Below, piece after piece: positions 16,284-25,209 of a stretch of 64,000 bases of DNA. Both the position numbers and the translations under genes were made by a program. Source of the stretch: Acidovorax sp. A79 (GTDB lineage Bacteria; Pseudomonadota; Gammaproteobacteria; Burkholderiales; Burkholderiaceae_C). The notes under the pieces were generated by a model. It saw only the letters and a program-made list of their open reading frames with translations. It was not told the DNA's origin and did no database searches. The stretch spans positions 3,264,501-3,328,500 of the forward strand of contig NZ_AP028672.1 in assembly GCF_041154505.1 (NCBI RefSeq). The letters run 5' to 3'. The stretch's first letter is position 1. Each line of letters opens with the position of its first letter.

Positions 16284-17945
16284 ATGGGCCGCACGATGAC
16301 TGAACACACCAAGACCGATGGGCTTCCGGGCATGGATGCGCCGGATCTGCCGCAGGTGCTCGAGCGCGCCCGGCCCCGCAATGAGCGCATGAACGCGGCC
16401 AAGGTCGAGTGCAATGCGTGCCCGGTGCTGTGCCAGATTTCCGAGGGCCGCGCGGGGGCGTGCGACCGCTACGCCAACCACGCCGGGGTGCTGGTGCGGC
16501 TGGACCCGGTGGTGGTGCTGCGCAAGACCCTGGAGGCCGGCGAGGCCACGCTGGTGCCGTTCGCGGCGCGGGCCCAGGCCGCGCAGCAGAGCGGTGCGGA
16601 TGCCGCCGCAAGCGATGCGGGGAGCGCGCCTTGCACACCGCCCGCGCCCTGGTCGGGCGACCTGCTGCTGAGCGAAGAGGTCTTCGTGACGGGCGTGGGT
16701 TCGTCCACCACCTATCCTGACTACAAACCCGCGCCGTTCATCGTGGGCTCCCAGGTGCAGGGCGTGGACATGGTGACCGTGGTCACCGAAGGCATCTTCA
16801 GCTACTGCAGCTTCAAGGTGAAGATCGACACCGACCGCTTCCTCGGCTCCGAGCAGGCCAATGTGCGCTGCAAGGGCGAGGTGGTGGGCCACGTGACCAC
16901 GGCGGAATACGGCTCGCAGATGCTGTCGCTCGGCGGCGTGCACCACCTGACCGGCGGCACCAAGAAGGAAGGCCGCGTCACCGCCGAGATGATGCAGCTG
17001 CTGGGCAACAAGCAGGCCGTGGAGTTCACCATCGACGGCGGCTCGCAGCTCGTGATCCAGGCCGGGCGCGCGCCCATCGTCAACGGCGTGGCCGAGCAGC
17101 GCATGCGCGTGGGCTGCGGCTCGGCCGCCATCGGCATCTTCGCGCGCCAGTTTTTCGGCCATGCGGATGAGGTGGTGGTGGTGGACGACCACATCACGGG
17201 CGTGTTGACCGAGCACCAGGCTGGGCGCTGCCTGGACATGAAGTCCTCTGGCATCCAGATGCGCGGGAGAAAGTCCACGCCGGGGCGCTATTTCCAGGTG
17301 GCGAATCCGGGAACGGGCTGGGGCGGCACCGACATCGCCGACCCGCTGGCCATCATCGAAGGCTGGGACCCCGAGGTGGCATGGCCCGGCCTGCGCCTGC
17401 TTATGACATCCACCACGGGCGAGCATGCCTGCTGGTATGTGCTGGACGGGCAGCTGAACCCGGTGGAGGCGCAGATGCCTTCCGAAGTGCGCCGCATCGT
17501 GGACCGCATCGGCGAGAACTGCGAGCCCTCGCTGGCTTCGGTGCTTTTCCTCGGCGGCGCGGGCGGCAGCCTGCGTGCCGGCGTCACCGAGAACCCCGTG
17601 CTGCTCACCCGCTCCATCAAGAATGCGCTGGTCAATGTGACCTGCGGCGGCGCGCCGGCCTATGTGTGGCCCGGTGGCGGCATCACCGTGATGGCCGATG
17701 TGCTGCGCATGCCCGACAACAGCTTTGGCACCGTGCCCACGCCCGCCATCGTGGCGCCCATCGAATTCAGCATGCGCCGCACCGACTACGAAGCACTGGG
17801 CGGCCATGCCGGGCAGATCCGCAGCCTGCGCGAGGTGCTGGAGCACGGCGCGTGGCACAACGACGGCGCGCCCCAGGCGCTGGCATGGCAGACGCTGCCG
17901 TCCGCCAACCCCTGGCCGCTGGGGCGCCCGCCCCTGCTGGGCTGA
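16284..17945 (+). CDS. 6-hydroxynicotinate reductase-like Fe-S protein
   Basis: This 553-residue protein resembles the iron-sulfur flavoprotein that reduces 6-hydroxynicotinate to 1,4,5,6-tetrahydro-6-oxonicotinate with ferredoxin in Eubacterium barkeri. An N-terminal cysteine cluster at C43, C46, C50 and C60 is suited to an Fe-S centre. Long Gly-rich segments follow (RMRVGCGSAAIGIFARQ, FLGGAGGSLRAGVTENP, VTCGGAPAYVWPGGGI). The start is ATG 16284, or 16296 in the same frame. It leads an operon of about 14 kb that also encodes a UPF0280 protein, two DUF1185 proteins, an importer and a molybdenum hydroxylase. The name rests on remembered family annotation plus context; a different N-heterocycle could be its substrate. 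Confidence 0.8.
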   Translation: MGRTMTEHTKTDGLPGMDAPDLPQVLERARPRNERMNAAKVECNACPVLCQISEGRAGACDRYANHAGVLVRLDPVVVLRKTLEAGEATLVPFAARAQAAQQSGADAAASDAGSAPCTPPAPWSGDLLLSEEVFVTGVGSSTTYPDYKPAPFIVGSQVQGVDMVTVVTEGIFSYCSFKVKIDTDRFLGSEQANVRCKGEVVGHVTTAEYGSQMLSLGGVHHLTGGTKKEGRVTAEMMQLLGNKQAVEFTIDGGSQLVIQAGRAPIVNGVAEQRMRVGCGSAAIGIFARQFFGHADEVVVVDDHITGVLTEHQAGRCLDMKSSGIQMRGRKSTPGRYFQVANPGTGWGGTDIADPLAIIEGWDPEVAWPGLRLLMTSTTGEHACWYVLDGQLNPVEAQMPSEVRRIVDRIGENCEPSLASVLFLGGAGGSLRAGVTENPVLLTRSIKNALVNVTCGGAPAYVWPGGGITVMADVLRMPDNSFGTVPTPAIVAPIEFSMRRTDYEALGGHAGQIRSLREVLEHGAWHNDGAPQALAWQTLPSANPWPLGRPPLLG

Positions 17946-17956
17946 GCGGCACCGCC

Positions 17957-18883
17957 ATGCAAGCCTGCCGCAATCCCCTGTCCGACGGCCGCTGGCATTT
18001 CCAGCACGGGCCCATGGATCTCGTCATCCAGGCGGAGGGCGCAGCCGATGCCGTGGCCCGGGCCCATGAGCGTGCCTGGGCGCGTTTCGAGGGTCTGCTG
18101 CAGGAACTGGTGGACGAGCTGCCAGCCCTGCGCGCGCCGGTGGAGGGGGGCGCCTGTCCTCTGCGCGGTGTGGTTGCGCGCCGCATGTGGACGGCCTGCA
18201 GGCCGTACCGCGCAGGCTTCATCACCGCAATGGCTGCGGTCGCGGGGTCGGTGGCGCAGGAGATCCTCGGGTGCTATGCCCAGGACGGCATTGGGCGGGC
18301 CTGGGTCAACAATGGCGGAGACATCGCGCTGCACCTGGCCCCCGGGCAGTCGGCCACCGTGGGGGTGTATTCCGACATCGCCGCGCTGGACGCCGCGCAA
18401 TGGCGCCACGGGCTGGTCCTGGACGGAAAGATTCGCATCGACAGCGCCATGCCCGTGCGCGGTGTGGCCACCAGCGGCTGGCGCGGGCGCAGCCACTCGC
18501 TGGGCATTGCCGACAGCGTCACGGTGCTGGCCCGCACCGCGGCCGAGGCCGACGCCGCGGCCACGATCGTGGCCAATGCCGTCAATGTGGATGACGAACG
18601 CATCCTGCGCATGCCGGCATGGCGGGTCCGCGATGACAGCGATCTGGGTGCCATTCCTGTCACAGTGGATGTTCCGCCATTGCCTGCCGGGCTCGTGCAT
18701 CGCGCGCTGGGGCAGGGGCTGCAAAAGGCGCAAGAATTGCAGGCACAGGGCCTGCTGTGGTTCGCCCTGCTCGCCTGCCAGGGCCAGTTCGTGGCCACCG
18801 CGGCGGCGCAGCCAGCGGCGGATGGCATGGCGCTGCCGGTGGAAATGGCGCCGCAGGCAGAAGTTGGTTCGGTATTTGCTTAA
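17957..18883 (+). CDS. UPF0280 family (ApbE-like) protein
   Basis: This 308-residue protein shows the UPF0280 core ITAMAAVAGSVAQEILGCY and the motif VNNGGDIALHL (from residue 117), followed by RGVATSGWRGRSHSLGIADSVTVLA. UPF0280 is related to ApbE, the FMN transferase that attaches flavin to proteins. It starts 11 bases after the reductase-like gene, so the two are probably translated together. A simple hypothesis is flavin insertion into, or maturation of, the upstream flavoprotein. No enzyme activity is known to me for UPF0280 members. The C-terminal 40 residues are Ala-rich and poorly conserved. Confidence 0.85.
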   Translation: MQACRNPLSDGRWHFQHGPMDLVIQAEGAADAVARAHERAWARFEGLLQELVDELPALRAPVEGGACPLRGVVARRMWTACRPYRAGFITAMAAVAGSVAQEILGCYAQDGIGRAWVNNGGDIALHLAPGQSATVGVYSDIAALDAAQWRHGLVLDGKIRIDSAMPVRGVATSGWRGRSHSLGIADSVTVLARTAAEADAAATIVANAVNVDDERILRMPAWRVRDDSDLGAIPVTVDVPPLPAGLVHRALGQGLQKAQELQAQGLLWFALLACQGQFVATAAAQPAADGMALPVEMAPQAEVGSVFA

Positions 18884-18904
18884 CGAATTGCACAGGTTTC
18901 CAAA

Positions 18905-19546
18905 ATGATCCAGATACGACGTGTTTTCACCCATCTCGAGGAAGTCCGGCATGAATTCGGGCCCGTGGCCGATGTGCCGCTGCTGCGCGGCGCCATCGGC
19001 GCGGTGCTGACAAACCCCTATTCCGGCCGGTATGAGCCGGACATCCTCCCGATGATGGACGCCCTGCAGGATGTGGGGCTGGACATGGCCCAGCGGCTGC
19101 TCAAGGCCATGGCCGTGCCCGCCGAGCGCATCGCGACCTACGGCAAGGGCGCCATCGTCGGGGCCGCCGGCGAGCTGGAGCATGGCGCGCTGTGGCACGT
19201 GCCCGGCGGCTATGCCATGCGCGAGCTGCTGGGCTGGAAGGGCGACCGCAACGCCTATGCCAAGGGCCAGGCGGAAAAGAAGACCGGGCAGCCCGCCAAT
19301 GCCCTGTCCATCGTGCCTTCCACCAAGAAGGTCGGGGGCCCCGGCGCGGCGCTGGATGTTCCGCTCACCCACATCAACGCCAGCTACGTGCGCAGCCACT
19401 TCGATGCCATCGAGGTGCGCGTTCCCGGAGCGCCCGCGTCCGATGAAATCGTCTTCATCCTCGCCATGACCACGGGCGCGCGCATCCATGCCCGCGTCGG
19501 CGGGCTCAAGGCCGCCGACATCAGCCAATGGGACGGCCTGCGCTGA
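18905..19546 (+). CDS. DUF1185 (amino-acid synthesis family) protein, copy 1
   Basis: This 213-residue protein belongs to the Pfam AA_synth family (DUF1185), whose biochemical function is not established. Landmarks are NPYSGRY at 37-43, YGKGAIVGAAGELEHG, VPSTKKVGGPGAALDVPL and YVRSHFDAIEVRVPGAP. It is followed 48 bases later by a paralogue with the same motifs in the same order. Copy 1 carries an insertion of about 20 residues (MRELLGWKGDRNAYAKGQ) absent from copy 2. The pair may form a hetero-oligomer. Being encoded between a ring-reducing enzyme and a transporter suggests a step in N-heterocycle breakdown. Confidence 0.85.
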   Translation: MIQIRRVFTHLEEVRHEFGPVADVPLLRGAIGAVLTNPYSGRYEPDILPMMDALQDVGLDMAQRLLKAMAVPAERIATYGKGAIVGAAGELEHGALWHVPGGYAMRELLGWKGDRNAYAKGQAEKKTGQPANALSIVPSTKKVGGPGAALDVPLTHINASYVRSHFDAIEVRVPGAPASDEIVFILAMTTGARIHARVGGLKAADISQWDGLR

Positions 19547-19594
19547 AGGCGCCAGGCCCGCTGCCGCGCCCACAAGAAAACCAAGGAGCAACAC

Positions 19595-20179
19595 ATGCCA
19601 GCCAAGATCCGGAAAATCATTGTCCAGACGGATGAAGTCCGCGTGGAGATGGGGCGCGACGTGCAGCCCCCCGTGCGCAAGGCCCTCGCCATGGCCGTGA
19701 TCGACAACCCCTTTGCGGGCCGCTATGTCGAGAACCTCGACGAGCTGGTGGCCATCGGCGAGGAGCTGGGGGCCCTGCTGGGCGCCCGCTGCGTCGCCGC
19801 GCTGGGCATCGAGCCGGGCCAGGCGCAGAGCTATGGCAAGGCAGCCATCGTGGGCGAGGCGGGAGAACTGGAGCACGCTGCCGCCATCCTGCACCCCAAG
19901 CTGGGCGCCCCGCTGCGCGTGGCGGTGGAAAAAGGCGCCGCGCTGGTGCCGTCGAGCAAGAAGATCGGTGGCCTGGGCACGGCCATCGACGTGCCCCTGG
20001 GCCACAAGGACGCGGCCTACGTGCGCAGCCATTTCGACGCCATGGAGGCCCGCGTGGCCGACGCGCCGCGGGCCAACGAAATCGTCGTCGCCGTCGTCGT
20101 GACGGACGGCGGCCGGCCGCTGCCCCGCGTGGGCGGCCTCAAGGCGTCCGAAATCCAGGGTACGGACGGGCTGCGCTGA
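19595..20179 (+). CDS. DUF1185 (amino-acid synthesis family) protein, copy 2
   Basis: This 194-residue paralogue of the preceding gene shares NPFAGRY (38-44), YGKAAIVGEAGELEHA, VPSSKKIGGLGTAIDVPLGH and YVRSHFDAMEARVADAP. The ribosome site AAGGAGC lies just upstream of the ATG at 19595. Both copies keep the paired lysines and the Asp/His-rich DVPLGH stretch, so neither looks like a dead copy. No activity can be assigned from sequence. Tandem copies inside one catabolic operon argue for a two-subunit enzyme or two successive steps. Confidence 0.85.
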   Translation: MPAKIRKIIVQTDEVRVEMGRDVQPPVRKALAMAVIDNPFAGRYVENLDELVAIGEELGALLGARCVAALGIEPGQAQSYGKAAIVGEAGELEHAAAILHPKLGAPLRVAVEKGAALVPSSKKIGGLGTAIDVPLGHKDAAYVRSHFDAMEARVADAPRANEIVVAVVVTDGGRPLPRVGGLKASEIQGTDGLR

Positions 20180-20253
20180 GCGCGGTCCCCGGCACTACCA
20201 TCACCCACCACCATCCCCCCTGTCACCCCAACCCACCTTTCAGGAGTTTCCCC

Positions 20254-21459
20254 ATGACGATGCGACGAAACCTCATGCGCGCCACGGCTGCGGCCGCGCT
20301 GGCCATCACGCTGGCCCCTGTGCACGCCCAGGATGTCATCAAGATTGGCGAGATCAACAGCTACAAGGCGCAGCCCGCCTTCCTGGAGCCCTACAAGAAA
20401 GGCATGGAGCTGGCCGTTGACGAGATCAATGCCGCGGGCGGCGTGCTAGGCAAGAAGGTCCAGCTGGTCATCCGCGATGACAACGGCAACCCCGGCGACG
20501 CGGTCCGGGCCGCCGAGGAGCTGGTGTCCCGCGAGAAGGTCGATGTGCTCACGGGGTCCTTCCTGTCGCACGTGGGGCTTGCGCTGACGGACTTCGCCAA
20601 GCAAAAGAAATTCTTCTTCCTGGCCGGCGAGCCGCTGACCGACAAGATCGTGTGGCAAAACGGCAACCGCTACACCTACCGCCTGCGCCCCTCCACGTAC
20701 ATGCAGGTGTCGATGATGGTGCCCGAGGCCGTCGCCCTGAAGAAGAAGCGCTGGGCGCTGGTCTACCCCAACTACGAATACGGCCAGTCGGCCGTGGCCA
20801 CCTTCAAGCAGCTGCTCAAGGCGGCCCAGCCCGATGTGGAATTCGTCGTCGAGCAGGCGCCGCCGCTGGGCAAGGTCGACTCGGGCAGCGTGGTGCAGGC
20901 CCTGGCCGATGCCAAGCCCGATGCGATCTTCAACGTGCTTTTCGGTGCCGACCTCTCCAAGTTCGTGCGCGAAGGCAACACGCGGGGCCTGTTCAAGGAC
21001 CGTGAGGTGGTCAGCCTGCTGACGGGCGAACCGGAGTACATGGACCCGCTCAAGGACGAGGCGCCCAACGGCTGGATCGTCACGGGATATCCCTGGTACG
21101 GCATCCAGACGCCGGAGCACAAGGCCTTCCAGACGGCCTACCAGGGCAAGTTCAACGACTACCCGCGCCTGGGCTCCATCGTGGGCTACAGCGCCATCAA
21201 GTCGCTGGCCGAGGGCATGAAGAAAGCCGGCTCCACCGACACCGAAAAGCTCGTGGCCGCGTTCAAGGGCCTGCAGGTGCCCACACCCTTCGGCCCCATC
21301 GTCTACCGGGCCGAAGACAACCAGTCGACCATGGGCGGCTACGTGGGCCGCACCAAGAACGAGGGCGGCAAGGGCGTGATGGTGAACTACCGCTACGTGG
21401 ACGGCAGCAAGGTGCAGCCCAGCAACGACGAAGTCAAGAAGATGCGCCCCGCGGATTGA
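20254..21459 (+). CDS. Periplasmic substrate-binding protein 1 of the heterocycle-locus importer
   Basis: This 401-residue Peripla_BP_6/LivK-type protein has a cleavable signal peptide (likely cut after VHAQ, about residue 25). The binding domain begins VIKIGEINSYKAQPAFLEPYKKGMEL (residues 28-53). CAGGAG precedes the ATG at 20254. It is encoded just before the fused permease gene and shares the operon. It should deliver the pathway substrate to the importer. A second, different binding protein (25210) follows the ATPases, so the transporter may accept two ligands. Confidence 0.92.
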   Translation: MTMRRNLMRATAAAALAITLAPVHAQDVIKIGEINSYKAQPAFLEPYKKGMELAVDEINAAGGVLGKKVQLVIRDDNGNPGDAVRAAEELVSREKVDVLTGSFLSHVGLALTDFAKQKKFFFLAGEPLTDKIVWQNGNRYTYRLRPSTYMQVSMMVPEAVALKKKRWALVYPNYEYGQSAVATFKQLLKAAQPDVEFVVEQAPPLGKVDSGSVVQALADAKPDAIFNVLFGADLSKFVREGNTRGLFKDREVVSLLTGEPEYMDPLKDEAPNGWIVTGYPWYGIQTPEHKAFQTAYQGKFNDYPRLGSIVGYSAIKSLAEGMKKAGSTDTEKLVAAFKGLQVPTPFGPIVYRAEDNQSTMGGYVGRTKNEGGKGVMVNYRYVDGSKVQPSNDEVKKMRPAD

Positions 21460-21469
21460 GTCGCAACCC

Positions 21470-21590
21470 TCCCTGAGACGCTTCGCGTCTTCCCCCTTCT
21501 GCCGTGCTGTGCGCGGGAAGGGGGCGCCGCCCCCGCTGCGGGGCGGCCCTTGCTCGGCTGCCCTGGCCTGGGGTGCGCCAGTTTCATAGG
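21470..21590. repeat. GC-rich hairpin intergenic element, family 2
   Basis: The gap between the binding protein and permease genes contains GAGACGCTTCGCGTCTTCCC, a CCCCCTT...AAGGGGG pair and a run of smaller hairpins. It resembles, in reverse orientation and with changes, the two elements at 42534 and 43700. It interrupts an otherwise tight operon (169-base gap) and could attenuate or process the transcript. Confidence 0.5.
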
Positions 21591-21628
21591 CTGTGGGCGG
21601 CGCGTAGGTAGCGCCGTGGAGACCTGAG

Positions 21629-23539
21629 ATGGGTTTTTCGAGTTTTATCGTTCAGCTGCTCAACGGATTGGCGGGGGCTTCCTCGCTGTTCCTGGTGGGC
21701 GCCGGGCTCTCGCTGATCTTCGGTGTCACGCGCATCGTGAATTTCGCGCATGGCTCGTTCTTCATGGTGGGCATCTACGTCGCCTACTCGCTGGTGGCCA
21801 AGCTGGGCACGGGCCTGGGTTTCTGGCCCGCGCTGCTGCTGTCGGCCGTGGTGGTCGGCGCGCTCGGCGCCCTGGTCGAGGTGGTACTGCTGCGCCGCAT
21901 CTACAAGGCGCCCGAACTGTTCCAGCTGCTGGCCACCTTCGCGCTCGTGCTGGTGATCAAGGATGCCGCGCTCTGGATCTGGGGCCCCGAGGAGCTGCTC
22001 GGCCCGCGCGCGCCGGGCCTGTCGGGCTCGGTGGACATCCTGGGGCGGCAATTCCCCTCGTACGACCTGTTCCTGATCGTGGTGGGGCCGGTGGTGCTGG
22101 GCCTTTTGTGGCTGCTGCTCACCCGCACCCGCTGGGGCACGCTGGTGCGCGCCGCCACGCAGGACCGCGAGATGGTCAGCGCGCTGGGCGTGAACCAGGC
22201 CTGGCTGTTCACGGCGGTGTTCGCGCTCGGCGCCCTGCTGGCGGGCCTGGGTGGCGCGCTGCAGCTGCCGCGCGAACCCGCCACGCTGGAGATGGACCTG
22301 AACACCATCGGCGCCGCGTTCGTGGTGGTGGTGGTGGGCGGCATGGGGTCCATCCCGGGCGCCTATGTGGCGGCCCTGCTGATCGCGGAGATCAAGGCCG
22401 TGTGCATCTGGCTGGGCGTGGTGGAGATCCTCGGCTACAGCGTCTCCTTCTCCAAGCTCACCCTGGTGGTGGAGTTCCTCGTGATGGCGGTGGTGCTGGT
22501 GGTGCGCCCCTGGGGACTGATGGGCCGTCCGCAGGGCGTGAGCCGCAACACGGGCCTGCCGGAGACACCGCTGCGCGCGCCCGACCGCTGGTTCAAGCTC
22601 GGCGGCGTGGCCCTGGTGGCCGTGCTGGTGCTGCTGCCGCTGCTCACGGCCGGCTCGCCGTACCTCACCGTGCTGTTCATCGACCTCTTGATCGCCGCGC
22701 TGTTCGCGGCCAGCCTGCACTTCATCATGGGCCCGGCGGGCATGCACTCGTTCGGCCATGCGGCCTACTTTGGCCTGGGTGCCTACGCGGCGGCGCTGCT
22801 GGTGCGCTCTGCGGGCATTCCCATGGAGCTGGCCCTGGTGCTGGCACCGCTCGCGGCCGCGGTGGGCGCGCTCATCTACGGCTGGTTCTGCGTGCGGCTG
22901 TCGGGTGTGTACCTGGCCATGCTCACGCTGGCCTTCGCGCAGATCACCTGGGCCATCTGCTACCAGTGGGACGGCTTCACCGGCGGCAGCAACGGCCTCA
23001 CCGGCGTGTGGCCGGCGGCCTGGCTGTCGGACAAGCGCAACTACTACTACCTCACGCTGGCACTGGTCGTGGGGGGCGTGCTGCTGCTGCGCCGCATCCT
23101 GTTCTCGCCGTTCGGCTATGCGCTGCGCGCAGGTCGTGATTCGGTGCTGCGCGCCGATGCCATCGGCATCGACGTCAAGCGCATGCAGTGGACGGCCTTC
23201 GTGATCGCCGGGCTGTTCGCGGGCCTGGGCGGCGCGCTGTTCGCGTTTTCCAAGGGCAGCATCTCGCCCGAGACGCTGCACGTGGGCCGGTCGGTCGATG
23301 GCCTGGTGATGGTGCTGCTGGGCGGCATCCAGACACTGGCGGGCCCCGTGGTGGGCGCCGTCACGTTCACCTGGCTGCACGACACCGTGGCGCGCAACAC
23401 CGATTACTGGCGCGCCATGCTGGGCGCCATCATCCTGATCCTGGTGCTGCTGTTCCCCCAGGGCATTGCGGGGGCTATGAAGCAGCTCTTCGACAACCGG
23501 CGCGAAGCCGATATCAACAAGCAGGAGGGCAAGGCATGA
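21629..23539 (+). CDS. Fused LivH-LivM ABC transporter permease
   Basis: This 636-residue protein joins both permease types of a HAAT importer. The N-terminal half (about residues 1-300) is LivH-like with the NFAHGSFFMVG motif. The C-terminal half (about 320-620) is LivM-like with GMHSFGHAAYFGLGAYAA and RLSGVYLAMLTLAFAQ. In the first locus of this window the same functions are two genes. Fused forms are known in some aromatic-acid importers. The stop overlaps the ATPase start by 4 bases (ATGA). The transporter probably imports the compound degraded by the surrounding enzymes. Confidence 0.92.
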   Translation: MGFSSFIVQLLNGLAGASSLFLVGAGLSLIFGVTRIVNFAHGSFFMVGIYVAYSLVAKLGTGLGFWPALLLSAVVVGALGALVEVVLLRRIYKAPELFQLLATFALVLVIKDAALWIWGPEELLGPRAPGLSGSVDILGRQFPSYDLFLIVVGPVVLGLLWLLLTRTRWGTLVRAATQDREMVSALGVNQAWLFTAVFALGALLAGLGGALQLPREPATLEMDLNTIGAAFVVVVVGGMGSIPGAYVAALLIAEIKAVCIWLGVVEILGYSVSFSKLTLVVEFLVMAVVLVVRPWGLMGRPQGVSRNTGLPETPLRAPDRWFKLGGVALVAVLVLLPLLTAGSPYLTVLFIDLLIAALFAASLHFIMGPAGMHSFGHAAYFGLGAYAAALLVRSAGIPMELALVLAPLAAAVGALIYGWFCVRLSGVYLAMLTLAFAQITWAICYQWDGFTGGSNGLTGVWPAAWLSDKRNYYYLTLALVVGGVLLLRRILFSPFGYALRAGRDSVLRADAIGIDVKRMQWTAFVIAGLFAGLGGALFAFSKGSISPETLHVGRSVDGLVMVLLGGIQTLAGPVVGAVTFTWLHDTVARNTDYWRAMLGAIILILVLLFPQGIAGAMKQLFDNRREADINKQEGKA

Positions 23540-24321
23540 GCTTGCTCAAAGTCACGGGCCTGGGCAAGTCCTTTGGCGGCGTCAAGGCCGTCGATGGCAT
23601 CCATTTCGAGCTGGCCGCCGGCGAACTGCTGGCACTCATCGGCCCCAACGGCGCCGGCAAGTCCACCACCTTCAACATGGTCAACGGCCAGCTGGCGGCG
23701 GACGCGGGCTCGATCCAGCTCCACGGCCAGGAGCTCGTGGGCCGCAAGCCGCGCGACATCTGGCGCATGGGCGTGGGCCGCACCTTCCAGATCGCAGAAA
23801 CCTTCGCCTCCCTCACCGTGGTGGAGAACGTGCAGATGGCGCTGATCTCCCACGACAGCCGCCTTTTCGCGATGTGGCGCAAGGCGGCCGACCACAAGCG
23901 AGAAGAAGCCCTGGCGCTGCTGGACCAGGTGGGCATGAAGTCCCAGGCCGACCGCCCCTGCAGCGTGCTGGCCTATGGCGATGTGAAGCGCGTAGAGCTG
24001 GCCATCGCCATGGCCAACGCGCCCAAGCTGCTGCTCATGGACGAGCCCACGGCCGGCATGGCGCCCAAGGAGCGCAACGAACTCATGGCGCTCACCAAGC
24101 AGCTCGTGATCGACCGCGGCATGGCCGTGCTGTTCACCGAGCACAGCATGGACGTGGTGTTCGCGTACGCCGACCGCATGATCGTGCTGGCGCGCGGGCG
24201 GCTCATCGCCGAGGGCAAGCCCCTGGAGCTGCGCGACCACCCCAAGGTGCAGGAGGTGTACTTCGGCACCGGCAAGACCTTCGAGAAGAAAACGGCAGCC
24301 GCTGCTGCAGAGGCCGCATGA
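23536..24321 (+). CDS. ABC transporter ATPase (LivG family)
   Basis: This 261-residue ATPase has Walker A GPNGAGKST near residue 36, signature LAYGD and Walker B LLLMDEPTAGMAP. Unlike the LivG at 2018 its signature is close to the family norm. The start at 23536 overlaps the permease stop by 4 bases and its own stop overlaps the next ATPase by 4 bases. The Ala/Lys-rich C-terminal tail is unremarkable. Confidence 0.93.
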   Translation: MSLLKVTGLGKSFGGVKAVDGIHFELAAGELLALIGPNGAGKSTTFNMVNGQLAADAGSIQLHGQELVGRKPRDIWRMGVGRTFQIAETFASLTVVENVQMALISHDSRLFAMWRKAADHKREEALALLDQVGMKSQADRPCSVLAYGDVKRVELAIAMANAPKLLLMDEPTAGMAPKERNELMALTKQLVIDRGMAVLFTEHSMDVVFAYADRMIVLARGRLIAEGKPLELRDHPKVQEVYFGTGKTFEKKTAAAAAEAA

Positions 24322-25067
24322 GCATGACGACCAACGAACCCAAAGAAGTGCTGCTGCAGGCCCAGGGGCTGCAGGCCTGGTACGGCGCCGCGCAGATCCT
24401 GTACGACGTGGATCTGGACGTCCGCCGGGGCGAGGTCGTGGCCCTGATGGGCCGCAACGGCGCGGGCAAGTCCACCACGCTCAAGACGCTGATGGGCATG
24501 CTCGCCAAGCGCAAGGGCCAGATCCGGTTCATGGGCCAGGACATCTCCAGGAGCGACCCGCACGATGCGGCGCGCCTGGGCCTGGGCTTCGTGCCCGAGG
24601 ACCGCCGCGTGTTCACCGACCTCACGGTGATGGAAAACCTGGAGGTGGGGCGCCAGCCCGCCCGCAGCTGGCCCGATGGCACGGCAGCCCCGGTGTGGAC
24701 ACCCGAGCGTCTCTTCAAACTGTTCCCCAACCTGGGCGAAATGCCCCAGCGCCCGGGCGGGCGCATGAGCGGCGGCGAACAGCAGATGCTGACCGTGGCC
24801 CGCACGCTCATGGGCAACCCCTACCTGGTGCTGCTGGACGAACCCTCCGAAGGCGTGGCGCCCGTGATCGTGGAGCAGATGGCGCACATGATCCTGGAGC
24901 TCAAGGAACAGGGCGTGAGCATCCTGCTGTCCGAGCAGAACATGCACTTTGCCGAACTGGTGTCCGACCGCGCCTATGTGCTGGAGAAGGGGCAGATCCG
25001 CTACCAGGCCACGATGGCGGAGCTGGCGGCGAACGAAGAGGTTCGCCGCGCCTACCTCAGCGTATAG
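24318..25067 (+). CDS. ABC transporter ATPase (LivF family)
   Basis: This 249-residue ATPase has Walker A GRNGAGKST, signature MSGGEQQM and Walker B LVLLDEPSEGVAP. It pairs with the LivG-type protein encoded just before it. The start is ATG 24318 in a 4-base overlap, with ATG 24324 as an alternative. A 142-base gap follows before the second binding protein, in which I see no obvious terminator. Confidence 0.93.
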   Translation: MSMTTNEPKEVLLQAQGLQAWYGAAQILYDVDLDVRRGEVVALMGRNGAGKSTTLKTLMGMLAKRKGQIRFMGQDISRSDPHDAARLGLGFVPEDRRVFTDLTVMENLEVGRQPARSWPDGTAAPVWTPERLFKLFPNLGEMPQRPGGRMSGGEQQMLTVARTLMGNPYLVLLDEPSEGVAPVIVEQMAHMILELKEQGVSILLSEQNMHFAELVSDRAYVLEKGQIRYQATMAELAANEEVRRAYLSV

Positions 25068-25209
25068 CGCCATGGCCGCTGCCCGCCCGCCCATGGCGCG
25101 GCCAGGGCCCGGGGTGGCGGCTATGACGGATTCACAACACCTCGCGGAAATGGTTGCACAGCCGCTTCGCTTGCAGGGAAACTTGCGCCTTTGATGTAAG
25201 GAGCGTTTC

